64,000 nucleotides of DNA, from assembly GCA_018819925.1 (NCBI GenBank), contig JAHJPG010000078.1:1-64000 (forward strand), read 5' to 3'. The notes below the pieces were generated by a model. It saw only the letters and a list, made by a program, of their open reading frames with translations. It did not search any database and was not told where the DNA came from. Below are positions 1-7,892 of this stretch, in pieces. A program made the translations under genes and the position numbers. This DNA is from Pseudomonadota bacterium. GTDB taxonomy: Bacteria; Desulfobacterota; Desulfarculia; Desulfarculales; Desulfarculaceae. Position 1 is the first letter of the stretch; the number at the start of each line of letters is the position of its first letter.

Positions 1-1337
1 GGGCAAAAAGAAAGTTGCGTATAAAAATGAAAGTTCACGGTACGAAACAACGGCCGAGGATGTCTATTTTTCGTTGCGACGACCAGCGCGACGACGCCGG
101 CGGCTCGCTGCAAGACTACTACGGCAACATCGGCTACAGCTTCAACCCGCACCTGCGCCTCAGCCTCTTGGTGAACTACACCCAGAACTGGTCCAAGGAC
201 CCGGGCCCCTTGGGGCATCCCGAGCTACAAGACGGCACTTTCAAGACCCGGGACCGCATCAGCATCGCCAAGCTGGAAAACAAGTACGACTGGGGCCATG
301 GCTACATCAAGGCCTACTGGGACAACGGGCACCTGGATTGGCAAGAGCAAAGCAACGGCAGCGACACCCGCACCGACTATGACAACTACGGAGTGCGCCT
401 GGCCCAGACCCTGACCATGTGGCAGGGCGGAGCCCTCACCCTGGGCCTGGACCAGGACTACATCTCGGGCAAGGTGCTCATCGTAAACGCCACGGGCTTC
501 CAGAGGGGCGGGGACAAGGAAACCTTCCGCATCACCCAGCCCTACGCCGCCCTGAGCCAGGAGTTCAAACTGGGCGAGGTGAGCTTCATACCCTCGGTGG
601 GAGCGCGCTACTTTGACCACAACAACTTCAGCTCCGAAACCGGCTACCAGGCCGGGGCCATCCTGCGCTACCAGCAGAGCGAGCTGCACGCCAACTTCGC
701 CCACACCTACAACTACCCCGGCGTGTACGTGGTGCAGCAGTCCCGGCTGTTCTGGAACAACAACCTGTGGGAGAACCTCAAGCCCGAGGAACTCAACCAC
801 TTCGAGTTGGGCGTGTCCCAGAAGTTCGCTTCCTGGGTAAAGGCCGACCTCACCTATTTCCGGGACAAGGGCAGCGACCGCCTGGTGTTGGTCTACAACC
901 CCGCCCACTGGGAAAACATCGGCGAGTTTGACAACCAGGGCGTGGAAGGCACCCTCACCTTCTATCCCCTGCCAGACGTGGCCATGTTCGTGGGGGCCAC
1001 CTACCTGGACCGCAGCCCCGACGACACCCCCTACGCCCCGGAGTGGAGCGGTTCGGCGGGCGTGAACTGGCGCTTCCTCAAAAGCTGGATGGCCAGCGTG
1101 GACGCCCAGTACGTGGATGAATACTACGTGAGCGACACCCGCTACCCGGGCTCGCGAAAAGTGGTGGACGGCTTCTTGATCTTCAACGCCAAGGTGAGCC
1201 ACAGCTTCCGGATAAAGGGAATAGACATGAAGGTCTTCGCCGCGGGCGAGAACCTGACCAACCAGGACTACGAATACAAGCCGGGCTATCCCATGCCCGG
1301 CATCAACGGCATGCTGGGCGTTGAGTTCAGCTTTTAA
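1..1337 (+). CDS. TonB-dependent outer-membrane receptor, C-terminal part (5' partial, probable frameshift)
   Basis: This is the beta-barrel portion of a TonB-dependent receptor, which would bring a metal complex across the outer membrane. The protein is rich in alternating aromatic and polar strands (for example YYGNIGYSF and FYPLPDVAMFVGATYLD) and ends in VEFSF, a terminal Phe typical of outer-membrane barrels. The plug and start codon lie left of the window. The track start at 15 is a TTG inside an open frame and is not a real start. Bases 2 to about 90 read better in the neighbouring frame, which gives barrel-like text (ETTAEDVYFSLRR), while from about 100 the annotated frame takes over. 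A one-base frameshift near 75-105 therefore seems likely, from mutation or sequencing error. The importer genes follow directly, so the ligand is probably shared with the FecBCD-type system. Confidence 0.85.
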   Translation, partial: AKRKLRIKMKVHGTKQRPRMSIFRCDDQRDDAGGSLQDYYGNIGYSFNPHLRLSLLVNYTQNWSKDPGPLGHPELQDGTFKTRDRISIAKLENKYDWGHGYIKAYWDNGHLDWQEQSNGSDTRTDYDNYGVRLAQTLTMWQGGALTLGLDQDYISGKVLIVNATGFQRGGDKETFRITQPYAALSQEFKLGEVSFIPSVGARYFDHNNFSSETGYQAGAILRYQQSELHANFAHTYNYPGVYVVQQSRLFWNNNLWENLKPEELNHFELGVSQKFASWVKADLTYFRDKGSDRLVLVYNPAHWENIGEFDNQGVEGTLTFYPLPDVAMFVGATYLDRSPDDTPYAPEWSGSAGVNWRFLKSWMASVDAQYVDEYYVSDTRYPGSRKVVDGFLIFNAKVSHSFRIKGIDMKVFAAGENLTNQDYEYKPGYPMPGINGMLGVEFSF

Positions 1338-1343
1338 CCAAAC

Positions 1344-1375
1344 GTGGCGGGGCCGCATCGCGCCGGCCCCGCCAC
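1344..1375. terminator. Strong intercistronic hairpin, no U-tract
   Basis: GTGGCGGGGCCG and CGGCCCCGCCAC form a perfect 12-bp stem with an 8-nt loop, just after the receptor stop codon and before the permease RBS. No T-run follows. It is more likely an mRNA-stabilising or attenuating hairpin that separates receptor from importer expression than a full terminator. Confidence 0.5.
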
Positions 1376-1409
1376 GGCCAACAGAGAGCCGGAGGCATAT
1401 CTCCAACTT

Positions 1410-2528
1410 ATGAGAACCCACCCAGCCACCCTGCCCGCCCCCCGTGCCGGCGGCCTGGGAGACGAATTGATCTCCCGCTACGGCGCGGGCCTCAGGCGGC
1501 GCTATCTGATACTGGCCGGGTTGACCCTGGCGACCATCCTCCTGGCCCTACAGGCGGTGGCGGTGGGGGCCTACGACCTCTCGCCCCTCAAGGTGCTGAT
1601 GATCCTCTTGGGCCAGGGCGAGGGGGCCCAGTCGGTGGTGGTGTTCAACATCCGCCTGCCGCGCATCGTGGCCGCCCTGGTCACAGGCTGGGGCCTGGGT
1701 CTTTCGGGCATGGTTACCCAGAGCCTGCTGCGCAACCCCCTGGCCTCGCCCTTCACCCTGGGCATGAGCCACGGCGCTGCCTTTGGGGCCGCCTTTGCCA
1801 TCGTGTTTTTGGGGGCCGGGGCGGTGAGCACCAGCGCCCTGTACAGCGCCGGCTCCGGGGATTTCATGTTCAGCAGCCTCTACGCGGTCACCCTCATGGC
1901 CTTTGCCGGGTCCATGGCCGCCACCGCGGTGATCCTGCTTCTGGCCCGGCTGCGCAAAATGAGCGCCTCCTCGGTCATCCTGGCCGGTGTGGCCATGTCC
2001 TCGCTTTTCATGTCCGGCACCATCCTCATCCAATATTTCGCCACCGAGGTGGAGATCGCCACCGTGGTCTTTTGGACCTTTGGCGACGTGGCCCGCTCCA
2101 ACTGGCGCGAGATCACCATTTTAGCCGTCGCCACTTTCCTGATTAGCCTTTACTTCCTGCGCCGCCGCTGGGATCTCAACGCCCTGCTGGCCGGTGAGGA
2201 GACCGCCCAGGCCCTGGGGGTGCATGTCACCCGCCTGCGCCTTTTGGGCATGTTTTTGGCCTCGCTCCTGGTGGCCCTGGCCACCGCCTTCCACGGCATC
2301 ATCGCCTTTTTGGGCCTTTTGGCCCCGCACATCAGCCGCCGCCTGGTAGGCGGCGACCACCGCCTCTTGGTGCCCTGCTCCGGCTTGGTGGGTTCGGCCT
2401 TGCTCTTGGCCGCCGATACGGTGGGGCGCATGCTGCTGGGTTCGGGCAGCCTGCCGGTGGGGGTGCTCACCTCTTTCATGGGTGCGCCGCTGTTCCTCTA
2501 TCTTCTGCTCAAGAGGAGCCGGCTATGA
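1410..2528 (+). CDS. FecCD-family ABC transporter permease (metal complex import)
   Basis: This is an inner-membrane permease of the siderophore, haem and cobalamin importer class. It has about ten hydrophobic segments, the family start of helix 2 (RLPRIVAALVTGWGLG followed by QSLLRNPLASPF), and the cytoplasmic coupling loop containing EETAQALGV that contacts the ATPase. The C-terminal segments LGLLAPHISRRLVG and LPVGVLTSFMGAPLF are classic FecCD signatures. I place the start at ATG 1410 (372 aa) rather than the track start at 1344, because GGAGG lies upstream at 1391-1395 and the earlier residues are hairpin sequence. The stop overlaps the ATPase start by four bases (ATGA), so the two are translationally coupled. 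Confidence 0.93.
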   Translation: MRTHPATLPAPRAGGLGDELISRYGAGLRRRYLILAGLTLATILLALQAVAVGAYDLSPLKVLMILLGQGEGAQSVVVFNIRLPRIVAALVTGWGLGLSGMVTQSLLRNPLASPFTLGMSHGAAFGAAFAIVFLGAGAVSTSALYSAGSGDFMFSSLYAVTLMAFAGSMAATAVILLLARLRKMSASSVILAGVAMSSLFMSGTILIQYFATEVEIATVVFWTFGDVARSNWREITILAVATFLISLYFLRRRWDLNALLAGEETAQALGVHVTRLRLLGMFLASLLVALATAFHGIIAFLGLLAPHISRRLVGGDHRLLVPCSGLVGSALLLAADTVGRMLLGSGSLPVGVLTSFMGAPLFLYLLLKRSRL

Positions 2529-3325
2529 CCCTGGAAGCCCGCGACCTGCACTTCACCTACAACGGTCAGCCGGTGCTGCGGGGACTGGGCCTGTCCCTGA
2601 TCCATGGCGAGATCACCGGCATCCTGGGGATCAACGGAGCGGGCAAATCCACCCTGCTCAGATGCCTAAACCGCATCCTGCGCCCCCAGAAGGGCGTGGT
2701 GCTGGTGGAGGACCGCGACCTCAGCAAGCTGGGCGGCGAGCAGATCGCCAGGCTCATAGGCTACGTGGCCCAAAGCCAGGAGCGGGAGCCATTGAGCGTG
2801 TTCGACGCGGTACTCCTGGGCCGCAAGCCTCACATCAAATGGCAGGCCACCTCCCATGACCTGGATGTGGTCACCCGGGTGCTGCGGCAGATGGGCCTGG
2901 AGCCCCTGGCCCTGCGCCCGGTGGCCAGCCTCAGCGGCGGGGAGGCCCAAAAGGTGGTCATAGCCCGGGCCCTGGCCCAGGAGCCCCACCTGCTGCTGTT
3001 GGACGAGCCCACCAGCAACCTGGACCTTCGCAACCAGTTGGAGGTCATGGAACTGCTCATGGAAGCGGTGCGCGGCCAGGGCCTGGGCGCGGCGGTGTGT
3101 TTGCACGACATCAACCTGGCCCTGCGCTATCTGGACCGCCTGGTGCTGATGAAGCAGGGGCGGGTGCATGCCCTGATAACCCCGGCCGAGTTAGACGCCG
3201 AGATCATCCGGCAAGTTTATGGAGTGGAAGCGGTCCTGGCCGAGATAGAGGGATACCGGGTGGTGATTCCCCGTAGCGCGTCCTCCCGGAGCCAAGCCCG
3301 CCCCACAACCCCGCTTCGCACCTAG
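2525..3325 (+). CDS. FecE-type ABC transporter ATP-binding protein
   Basis: This is the cytoplasmic ATPase of the same importer. Walker A reads GINGAGKST near residue 37, the ABC signature is LSGGEAQKVVIARAL, and Walker B with the catalytic Glu is LLLLDEPTSNLD, followed by an H-loop His in CLHDINLAL. The length of 266 aa is normal for FecE/BtuD relatives. It starts inside the permease stop codon (ATGA) and is followed 11 nt later by the binding-protein gene. The last ~20 residues (SSRSQARPTTPLRT) are a polar tail outside the conserved fold. The family handles iron-siderophore, haem, cobalamin or other chelates, and the substrate cannot be read from the ATPase. Confidence 0.93.
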   Translation: MTLEARDLHFTYNGQPVLRGLGLSLIHGEITGILGINGAGKSTLLRCLNRILRPQKGVVLVEDRDLSKLGGEQIARLIGYVAQSQEREPLSVFDAVLLGRKPHIKWQATSHDLDVVTRVLRQMGLEPLALRPVASLSGGEAQKVVIARALAQEPHLLLLDEPTSNLDLRNQLEVMELLMEAVRGQGLGAAVCLHDINLALRYLDRLVLMKQGRVHALITPAELDAEIIRQVYGVEAVLAEIEGYRVVIPRSASSRSQARPTTPLRT

Positions 3326-3336
3326 GAGGAAGCAAG

Positions 3337-4449
3337 ATGTACCTTGTCAATTCCCATAAACGCTTTTGGGCATGCGCCTTGGCGGTCCTGCTGCTTCTGG
3401 CCTTGGCGCCCTTGGCCCGGGCGGCGGAAACCATCCAGGTGACCGACCTCACCGGCCGCAAGCTCACCGTGCCGGCCGACCCCCAGCGCATCGTGTGCCT
3501 GGGACCGGGCTGCCTGCGCCTTATCATCTACCTGGGGGCCCAGGGCAAGGTTGTAGGCATCGAGGGCCTGGAAAAGCGCTTCCCCGACGGGCGGCCCTAC
3601 TACCTGGCTCATCCCGAACTGGGCAAGCTGCCGGTCATCACCCCCGGCGGGGTGCCGGCCATCAACAACCTGCCCGATTTGGAAGGGGTGCTCAAGGTGC
3701 GGCCCCAGGTGGTGTTCGTCACCTATTTGCAAAGGGCCAAGGCCGACCAACTTCAGTCCCTGTTGAACATCCCGGTGGTGGTGCTCTCCTACGGGCCCTT
3801 CGCCTCCTTTGACAAAGTGATGTACGACTCCCTGCTCCTGGCCGGGCGCATCCTGAACAAGCAAAAGCGGTCCCAGGAGGTGGTGGCCTATCTGGAGGCC
3901 TGCCAGAAGGACCTGGCCCGGCGCGGCGACCAGGCGAAAAAGCGGCCCGAAGCCTATGTGGGGGGTATCGGGTTCAAGGGAGCCCATGGTCTTGAAAGCA
4001 CCGACCCCAATTACCTGCCCTTCCGCTGGGTGGGAGTCAAAAACTTGGCCGCTTCCCAGGCAAAGCACGGGCATGTCATGCTGGACAAGGAGCAGCTTCT
4101 TAGCTTGAACCCGCGGGACATCTTCGTGGACGGCGGCGGCTTGGCCCTGGTGGCGGCGGATTACGCCAAGAAGCCCGAGTTCTACAAGAACCTGGCCGCC
4201 TTCCAGAAAGGCCGGGTGCACCTGCTGCTTCCGTTCAACTGGTACACCACCAACCTGGGCACCGCCCTGGCCGACGCCTACGCCATCGGCAAGATATTGC
4301 AGCCCGAGGAGTTCAAGGACGTGAATCCCCCGACCAAGGCCGACGAGATCTATCTTTTTCTCACCGGCAAGCCGGTCTACACGGCCATGGCCAAACGCTA
4401 CGGCGACCTGGGCGGCACCCCGCCCTTCCTGCAAGGAGTCAAGAAATGA
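3337..4449 (+). CDS. FecB/BtuF-type periplasmic substrate-binding protein
   Basis: This protein captures the imported metal complex in the periplasm. An N-terminal signal peptide (AVLLLLALAPLARA, then cleavage near AAE) is followed by the two-lobe PBP fold with ITVTD/LTGR-like strands and LGPGCLRLIIYLGAQGKVVG. That motif resembles the CLR/ALR-type binding proteins annotated as iron transporters in methanogens and sulfate reducers. An upstream AGGAGG-like RBS (taggaggaagcaag) supports the ATG at 3337. The length of 370 aa is typical. Its stop overlaps the next gene by four bases (ATGA), which couples the importer to a methyltransferase. The ligand is unknown. Confidence 0.9.
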   Translation: MYLVNSHKRFWACALAVLLLLALAPLARAAETIQVTDLTGRKLTVPADPQRIVCLGPGCLRLIIYLGAQGKVVGIEGLEKRFPDGRPYYLAHPELGKLPVITPGGVPAINNLPDLEGVLKVRPQVVFVTYLQRAKADQLQSLLNIPVVVLSYGPFASFDKVMYDSLLLAGRILNKQKRSQEVVAYLEACQKDLARRGDQAKKRPEAYVGGIGFKGAHGLESTDPNYLPFRWVGVKNLAASQAKHGHVMLDKEQLLSLNPRDIFVDGGGLALVAADYAKKPEFYKNLAAFQKGRVHLLLPFNWYTTNLGTALADAYAIGKILQPEEFKDVNPPTKADEIYLFLTGKPVYTAMAKRYGDLGGTPPFLQGVKK

Positions 4450-5069
4450 ACACCACCAAGGCTAGTTTTTTCGACGCCCAGGTTCAGGCTGGTTGGGCCG
4501 CCGAGGAATACGGCGAGGCCGAGCGCCCCAAGTTGGAGCGCCTGCTTGCCCAGAGCGAGTTGCGGCCTGGTCATTGGGTGTTGGAGCCGGGCTGCGGCAC
4601 GGGCCGACTCAGCGAAGTGCTGGCCCAGACGGTGGGCCCCAACGGCCACCTGGCGGCCATGGACATCAGCCTGGGCATGGTCCAGGCCTGCCGGGAACGG
4701 GTGGCCGGGCTGTCCTGGGTGCGGGTGGAGCAGATGGCGGTGGAGGAATTTGAAGCCGAGCCGGCCAGCTTTGACCGGGTGATCTGCCACCAGGTATTCC
4801 CCCATTTCGACGACCAGCCCGCCGCCCTGGCCCACATGGTGGGCCTGCTCAAACCCGGGGGTGTGCTCACGGTGGTGCATTTCATGCCCAGCGCGGTCAT
4901 CAACGACACTCACCGCAAGGCCGGCACGGTGGTGGAGCGGGACATGCTGCCCCAACCGGAGGAGATGCGCCGCATGGTGGCCCAGGCCGGCCTTAGCCTG
5001 GAGACCCTGGTCGATGATGAACTGGGCTATTTGCTGAAGGCTCGTCTGAAGTCCGAAACGCCCGTTTAG
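4446..5069 (+). CDS. Class I SAM-dependent methyltransferase
   Basis: This is a soluble Rossmann-fold methyltransferase of 207 aa. Motif I VLEPGCGTGRLSEVLA binds SAM, an acidic residue follows in LAAMDISLGMV, and the post-motif strand VICHQVFPHFDD is of the Methyltransf_11/25 type. A C-terminal GGVLTVVHFMPS strand completes the fold. It overlaps the binding-protein stop (ATGA), so it belongs to the uptake operon. The acceptor is unknown. A role in modifying the imported ligand or a cofactor is inference from position. There is no quinone- or porphyrin-specific signature. Confidence 0.88.
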   Translation: MNTTKASFFDAQVQAGWAAEEYGEAERPKLERLLAQSELRPGHWVLEPGCGTGRLSEVLAQTVGPNGHLAAMDISLGMVQACRERVAGLSWVRVEQMAVEEFEAEPASFDRVICHQVFPHFDDQPAALAHMVGLLKPGGVLTVVHFMPSAVINDTHRKAGTVVERDMLPQPEEMRRMVAQAGLSLETLVDDELGYLLKARLKSETPV

Positions 5070-5108
5070 CTCTCGCCTTCCACCGGGAAGCCGACAGGAG
5101 GTATTAAT

Positions 5109-5714
5109 ATGGCAGGATGCGAACTCTCCCCCGAACAGATCGAAAAGGCGGTGGACTTCCACGGCCACTGGTGCCCCGGTCTGGCCATCGGTCTCCGGGC
5201 CGGCGAGTACGTGCTCAACCACATGGGCCGGGCCGAAGACGAAGAGTTGGTGGCCCTGGTGGAAACCGACATGTGCGCGGTGGACGCCATCCAGGTGCTC
5301 ACAGGCTGCACCTTTGGCAAGGGCAACCTGATCTACAAGGACCACGGCAAGCTGGCCTTCACCTTTTACCGCCGGGCCGACGGCAAGGGCGTGCGTCTGG
5401 TGTTCGACGCCCAGCGCCTGGGCAGCCCGGACTCCGAGTTCACCGAACTTACCCAGAAATGGCTCAAGGGTCAGATCGGCCCCGAGCAGGAAGCCAGGCT
5501 CATGCGGATGCGCGAAGAGCGCACCAAGGACATCATGGGTTCACCCTTGGATGAGCTGTTTAGCGTCAAGGAACCTGACGTGTCCATGCCCCGTTCGGCC
5601 CGCATCCTCACCAGCCTGGTGTGCGAGGAATGCGGCGAGTCGATCATGGAGTCGCGCACCCGCCGTCTGGCAGGACGCACCCTGTGCATCCCCTGCTTCC
5701 AGGCCCAGGGGTAG
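5109..5714 (+). CDS. FmdE-family protein with C-terminal zinc ribbon
   Basis: This belongs to the formylmethanofuran dehydrogenase subunit E (FmdE) family, whose members occur in methanogens and sulfate reducers near Mo/W enzymes and metal importers but whose biochemical role is not settled. The hallmark HGHWCPG is at residues 18-24 with the conserved Cys22. The second conserved block contains TGCTFGKGNLIYKDHGKLAFTF. Residues 172-196 carry CEEC and CIPC pairs forming a zinc ribbon. A strong RBS (gacaggaggtattaat) precedes ATG 5109. It sits 39 nt after the methyltransferase and before a tetrapyrrole-methylase-like gene. A paralogue at 38257-38832 lacks the Cys. Confidence 0.9.
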   Translation: MAGCELSPEQIEKAVDFHGHWCPGLAIGLRAGEYVLNHMGRAEDEELVALVETDMCAVDAIQVLTGCTFGKGNLIYKDHGKLAFTFYRRADGKGVRLVFDAQRLGSPDSEFTELTQKWLKGQIGPEQEARLMRMREERTKDIMGSPLDELFSVKEPDVSMPRSARILTSLVCEECGESIMESRTRRLAGRTLCIPCFQAQG

Positions 5715-5773
5715 CCGCGCGATAAAACCAGCACGTCTTTTCGCCTGCCCCATATGGTCATTAGCTTCAATGT

Positions 5774-5791
5774 CCCGCCCGCATGGGCGGG
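5774..5791 (+). promoter_or_regulatory. Small hairpin just before an RBS
   Basis: CCCGCCC and GGGCGGG pair across a 4-nt loop, immediately upstream of the tgaggaga ribosome binding site of the next gene. It could limit or pace translation initiation. There is no T-run, so it is not a terminator. Confidence 0.35.
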
Positions 5792-5806
5792 GTGAGGAGA
5801 ACCACC

Positions 5807-6748
5807 ATGCCCACTCCCCTTGGGAGCAAGCGCGAAGAATCCGGCGAACGGCCCACCAGCGGCTCGCCCAACTTCCACCACGGCTTCTTTTATTTGATCG
5901 GCTGCGGCCCTAACGGCCCCCAGACCGCCACCCTCCAGGCTCTGGAGACGATTCAGCGCATGGACGCGGTATTAGCCCCGGCCCGCCAGGCAAGGCTATT
6001 CGCCGACTACATCGGCGACACCCCCGTGGCCTTCGACCCTTGGGCGGGCTTTTGGGATTACCAGGGCAAGCCCTTCAACACCCTCACCCCCGAGGAGACC
6101 GAGCTGTTTCGCCAAAACCGGACCGGGCTACTGGAACAGCGCATGGAGGAAATCCGGGCCATGCTGGACAAAGGCCTTGACGTGGGCCTGCTGGAGTTCG
6201 GCAACCCCTGCCTTTTCGGGCCGGGGCAAAGCTACGCCGAGCGGCTGAGGCCCCAGGAGGTCATCATCATACCGGGCATGGGAGCCGATGCCGCGGCCAT
6301 GGCCGCGGTGGGGGCCAGCATCCTGCCAGCCCACCAGGCCCGCTTTCTGCTCCAGACCGCGCCCTTCATGCTCACCGGCCAGGGACTGAGCCCGGACATG
6401 TCCCTGGAGGAGCCCAGCCCCGAGGCCCAGGAGTTCTTGTCCCTGTTGGCCAAGCAGCAGCACAGCGCCATCTTCTACATGGCCCTGACCGACGCGCCCC
6501 GTTTGTTCGAGATGCTCGGCCGCGACCTGCCCGGAGACCTGCCCTGCGCGGCGGTGTACTGGGCAGGGGACCCGGAGCGCCAGCGGGTGGTGCGGGGAGT
6601 CCTGGAGGATATGCCCGCCAAACTGAAAGACGATCCCGAACGCTTCATGGGCCTGCTGCTGGCGGGACGCTTCCTGGAAGGCCAGCCCTTCACCACCGCC
6701 CACGACCGATCACCAGCCATGGCCGAAGCCACGCAGAAAAAAAACTAG
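5807..6748 (+). CDS. Tetrapyrrole-methylase-fold SAM-dependent methyltransferase
   Basis: The N-terminus YLIGCGPNGPQTATLQALETIQ matches the glycine-rich SAM loop of the corrin/porphyrin methylase fold (PF00590), and FGNPCLFGPGQSY followed by EVIIIPGMGADAA corresponds to the family's second and third motifs. The rest diverges from CobA/CobI/CbiF-type enzymes, so it is not a standard cobalamin-pathway protein. Other users of this fold include the borosin peptide N-methyltransferases and the YabN and RsmI families. I start at ATG 5807 (313 aa) because tgaggaga lies six bases upstream; the track start at 5783 falls inside a hairpin. Its place in a metal-complex uptake operon suggests modification of a tetrapyrrole or another imported ligand. 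That is inference. Confidence 0.75.
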   Translation: MPTPLGSKREESGERPTSGSPNFHHGFFYLIGCGPNGPQTATLQALETIQRMDAVLAPARQARLFADYIGDTPVAFDPWAGFWDYQGKPFNTLTPEETELFRQNRTGLLEQRMEEIRAMLDKGLDVGLLEFGNPCLFGPGQSYAERLRPQEVIIIPGMGADAAAMAAVGASILPAHQARFLLQTAPFMLTGQGLSPDMSLEEPSPEAQEFLSLLAKQQHSAIFYMALTDAPRLFEMLGRDLPGDLPCAAVYWAGDPERQRVVRGVLEDMPAKLKDDPERFMGLLLAGRFLEGQPFTTAHDRSPAMAEATQKKN

Positions 6749-6851
6749 CCTCGCCGCCGGGCGCCCCGTTATGGCCCTGTCGGGTGATTCGCGGCGCGTC
6801 CGGCCGTGCTCTACTAGGGGTGTCGCTCATAACCAACAAGGGAGTGGAAGC

Positions 6852-7121
6852 ATGATACCCCCAAAGCAAAACGAGGCCTTTGAGAAGTTTCTGGAAACCG
6901 TAAAGGACAACGGCGTGCTGGAGGCGGACACCACCACCCTGGTGTTTCTGGGCGCGGCCCTGGCCATTCGCTGCCGCCACTGCGCCGAGCGTTTCATCGG
7001 CTATGCCAAGACGATAGGTGTAAGCGACGAGCAGATGGGCGCGGTGGCTGCCATTGCCATGTGCGTGCGCGCGGGCAGCGCCCGGGCCCTGGCATTTGAG
7101 ATTGCCGAAGCGCAGGATTAG
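6852..7121 (+). CDS. Small CMD/AhpD-like protein with CxxC
   Basis: This 90-aa helical protein resembles the carboxymuconolactone decarboxylase/AhpD family. CRHC at residues 41-44 with downstream AERFIGYAKTIG matches the CxxC-plus-helix redox motif that AhpD-like proteins use for peroxide or disulfide chemistry. The C-terminal AVAAIAMCVRAGSA helix also fits. ATG 6852 has a ggagtggaagc RBS; the track start at 6771 adds an unlikely 27-residue leader. It lies between the tetrapyrrole-methylase-like gene and the DUF3786 gene, on the same strand. The substrate is unknown. Confidence 0.75.
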   Translation: MIPPKQNEAFEKFLETVKDNGVLEADTTTLVFLGAALAIRCRHCAERFIGYAKTIGVSDEQMGAVAAIAMCVRAGSARALAFEIAEAQD

Positions 7122-7147
7122 GGGCCATGGGCCAAGGGAGGTGTGAC

Positions 7148-7804
7148 ATGACCAATGAACAACCCCAACCCAGGGCCGTCTTCGGGCAGATTCTTGAGGA
7201 CTACCTCGATCAGCTACGCCAGGAATGGAGCAAAATCGACTTCGCCGCCCTGGGCGTGGAGCAAGAAGCGGACACCGCCGTGATCCCTTTTTTCGGCCAG
7301 CCCAACCGGGTGAGCCTTGCGAGCGGCTTTGCGGACCCCAGCGGCAAGCAACCCTCCCATGCCACCTGCGTGGCCCTGGCCAAGTATCTTTTGCAAAACG
7401 CCGGGGGCCCAGGCTCGGGCAACGAATGGGTGGCCTTCAAGCAATTCCCCGACGCCGCGCCTTTTGTGGGGGGCTTCGCCAATACGGTGGAGCGCAAGAT
7501 CGCCAAGGAGTTCGCCGGCAATCGCGATGTCCTGGCCCTGGCCTGCGCCCAGTGGAACGGCAAGGCCTTTGACGCTGGGCTGTCCTACGACTTGGTGTTG
7601 CGCCTGGACGCCCTGCCCCGGGTGCCCCTGTTGCTGCTGTTCAACGACGAAGAAGCTCCCTTCCCGGCCCAGTGCTCGGTTCTATACTGCCAGGATGCGC
7701 CCCGCTATTTGGACATGGAGTGCCTGGCCATAATGGGCATCACCTTGTCCCAACGCCTGGCGGCCGGGCTGAAGGGCGGCTCGGACCAGAATCTGGTGGG
7801 CTAA
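7148..7804 (+). CDS. DUF3786-domain protein
   Basis: This 218-aa soluble protein matches the DUF3786 family, common in anaerobes and often near corrinoid or Mo/W proteins. Recognisable features are the early FFGQPNRVSL strand, EWVAFKQFPDAAPFVGGF, and the C-terminal LLLFNDEEAPFPAQCSVLYCQDAP. ATG 7148 follows ggaggtgtgac, a good RBS; the track start at 7127 is upstream of it. It is the last gene of the uptake-type operon. No catalytic function is established for the family, and I assign none. Confidence 0.8.
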   Translation: MTNEQPQPRAVFGQILEDYLDQLRQEWSKIDFAALGVEQEADTAVIPFFGQPNRVSLASGFADPSGKQPSHATCVALAKYLLQNAGGPGSGNEWVAFKQFPDAAPFVGGFANTVERKIAKEFAGNRDVLALACAQWNGKAFDAGLSYDLVLRLDALPRVPLLLLFNDEEAPFPAQCSVLYCQDAPRYLDMECLAIMGITLSQRLAAGLKGGSDQNLVG

Positions 7805-7820
7805 ACTAGGCCGAGCCGCC

Positions 7821-7877
7821 AAAAAAGCGGCCCGAAACCTGGATGGACATGCTGATTTCCTCCCCGGTTCGGGCCGC
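7821..7877 (-). terminator. Rho-independent terminator of the LbtU-like gene
   Basis: On the minus strand GGTTCGGGCCGC pairs with GCGGCCCGAAACC (one bulged base), followed directly by TTTTTT (7826-7821). It ends the porin gene and lies between two convergent genes, so it may also slow read-through from the plus-strand operon. Confidence 0.75.
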
Positions 7878-7892
7878 CTTGCTTGCCCCCCC

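Noticed and set aside
225-1421. 398-aa minus-strand ORF
   Set aside because: Shadow of the TonB receptor; Val/Gly/His-rich and without a start context.
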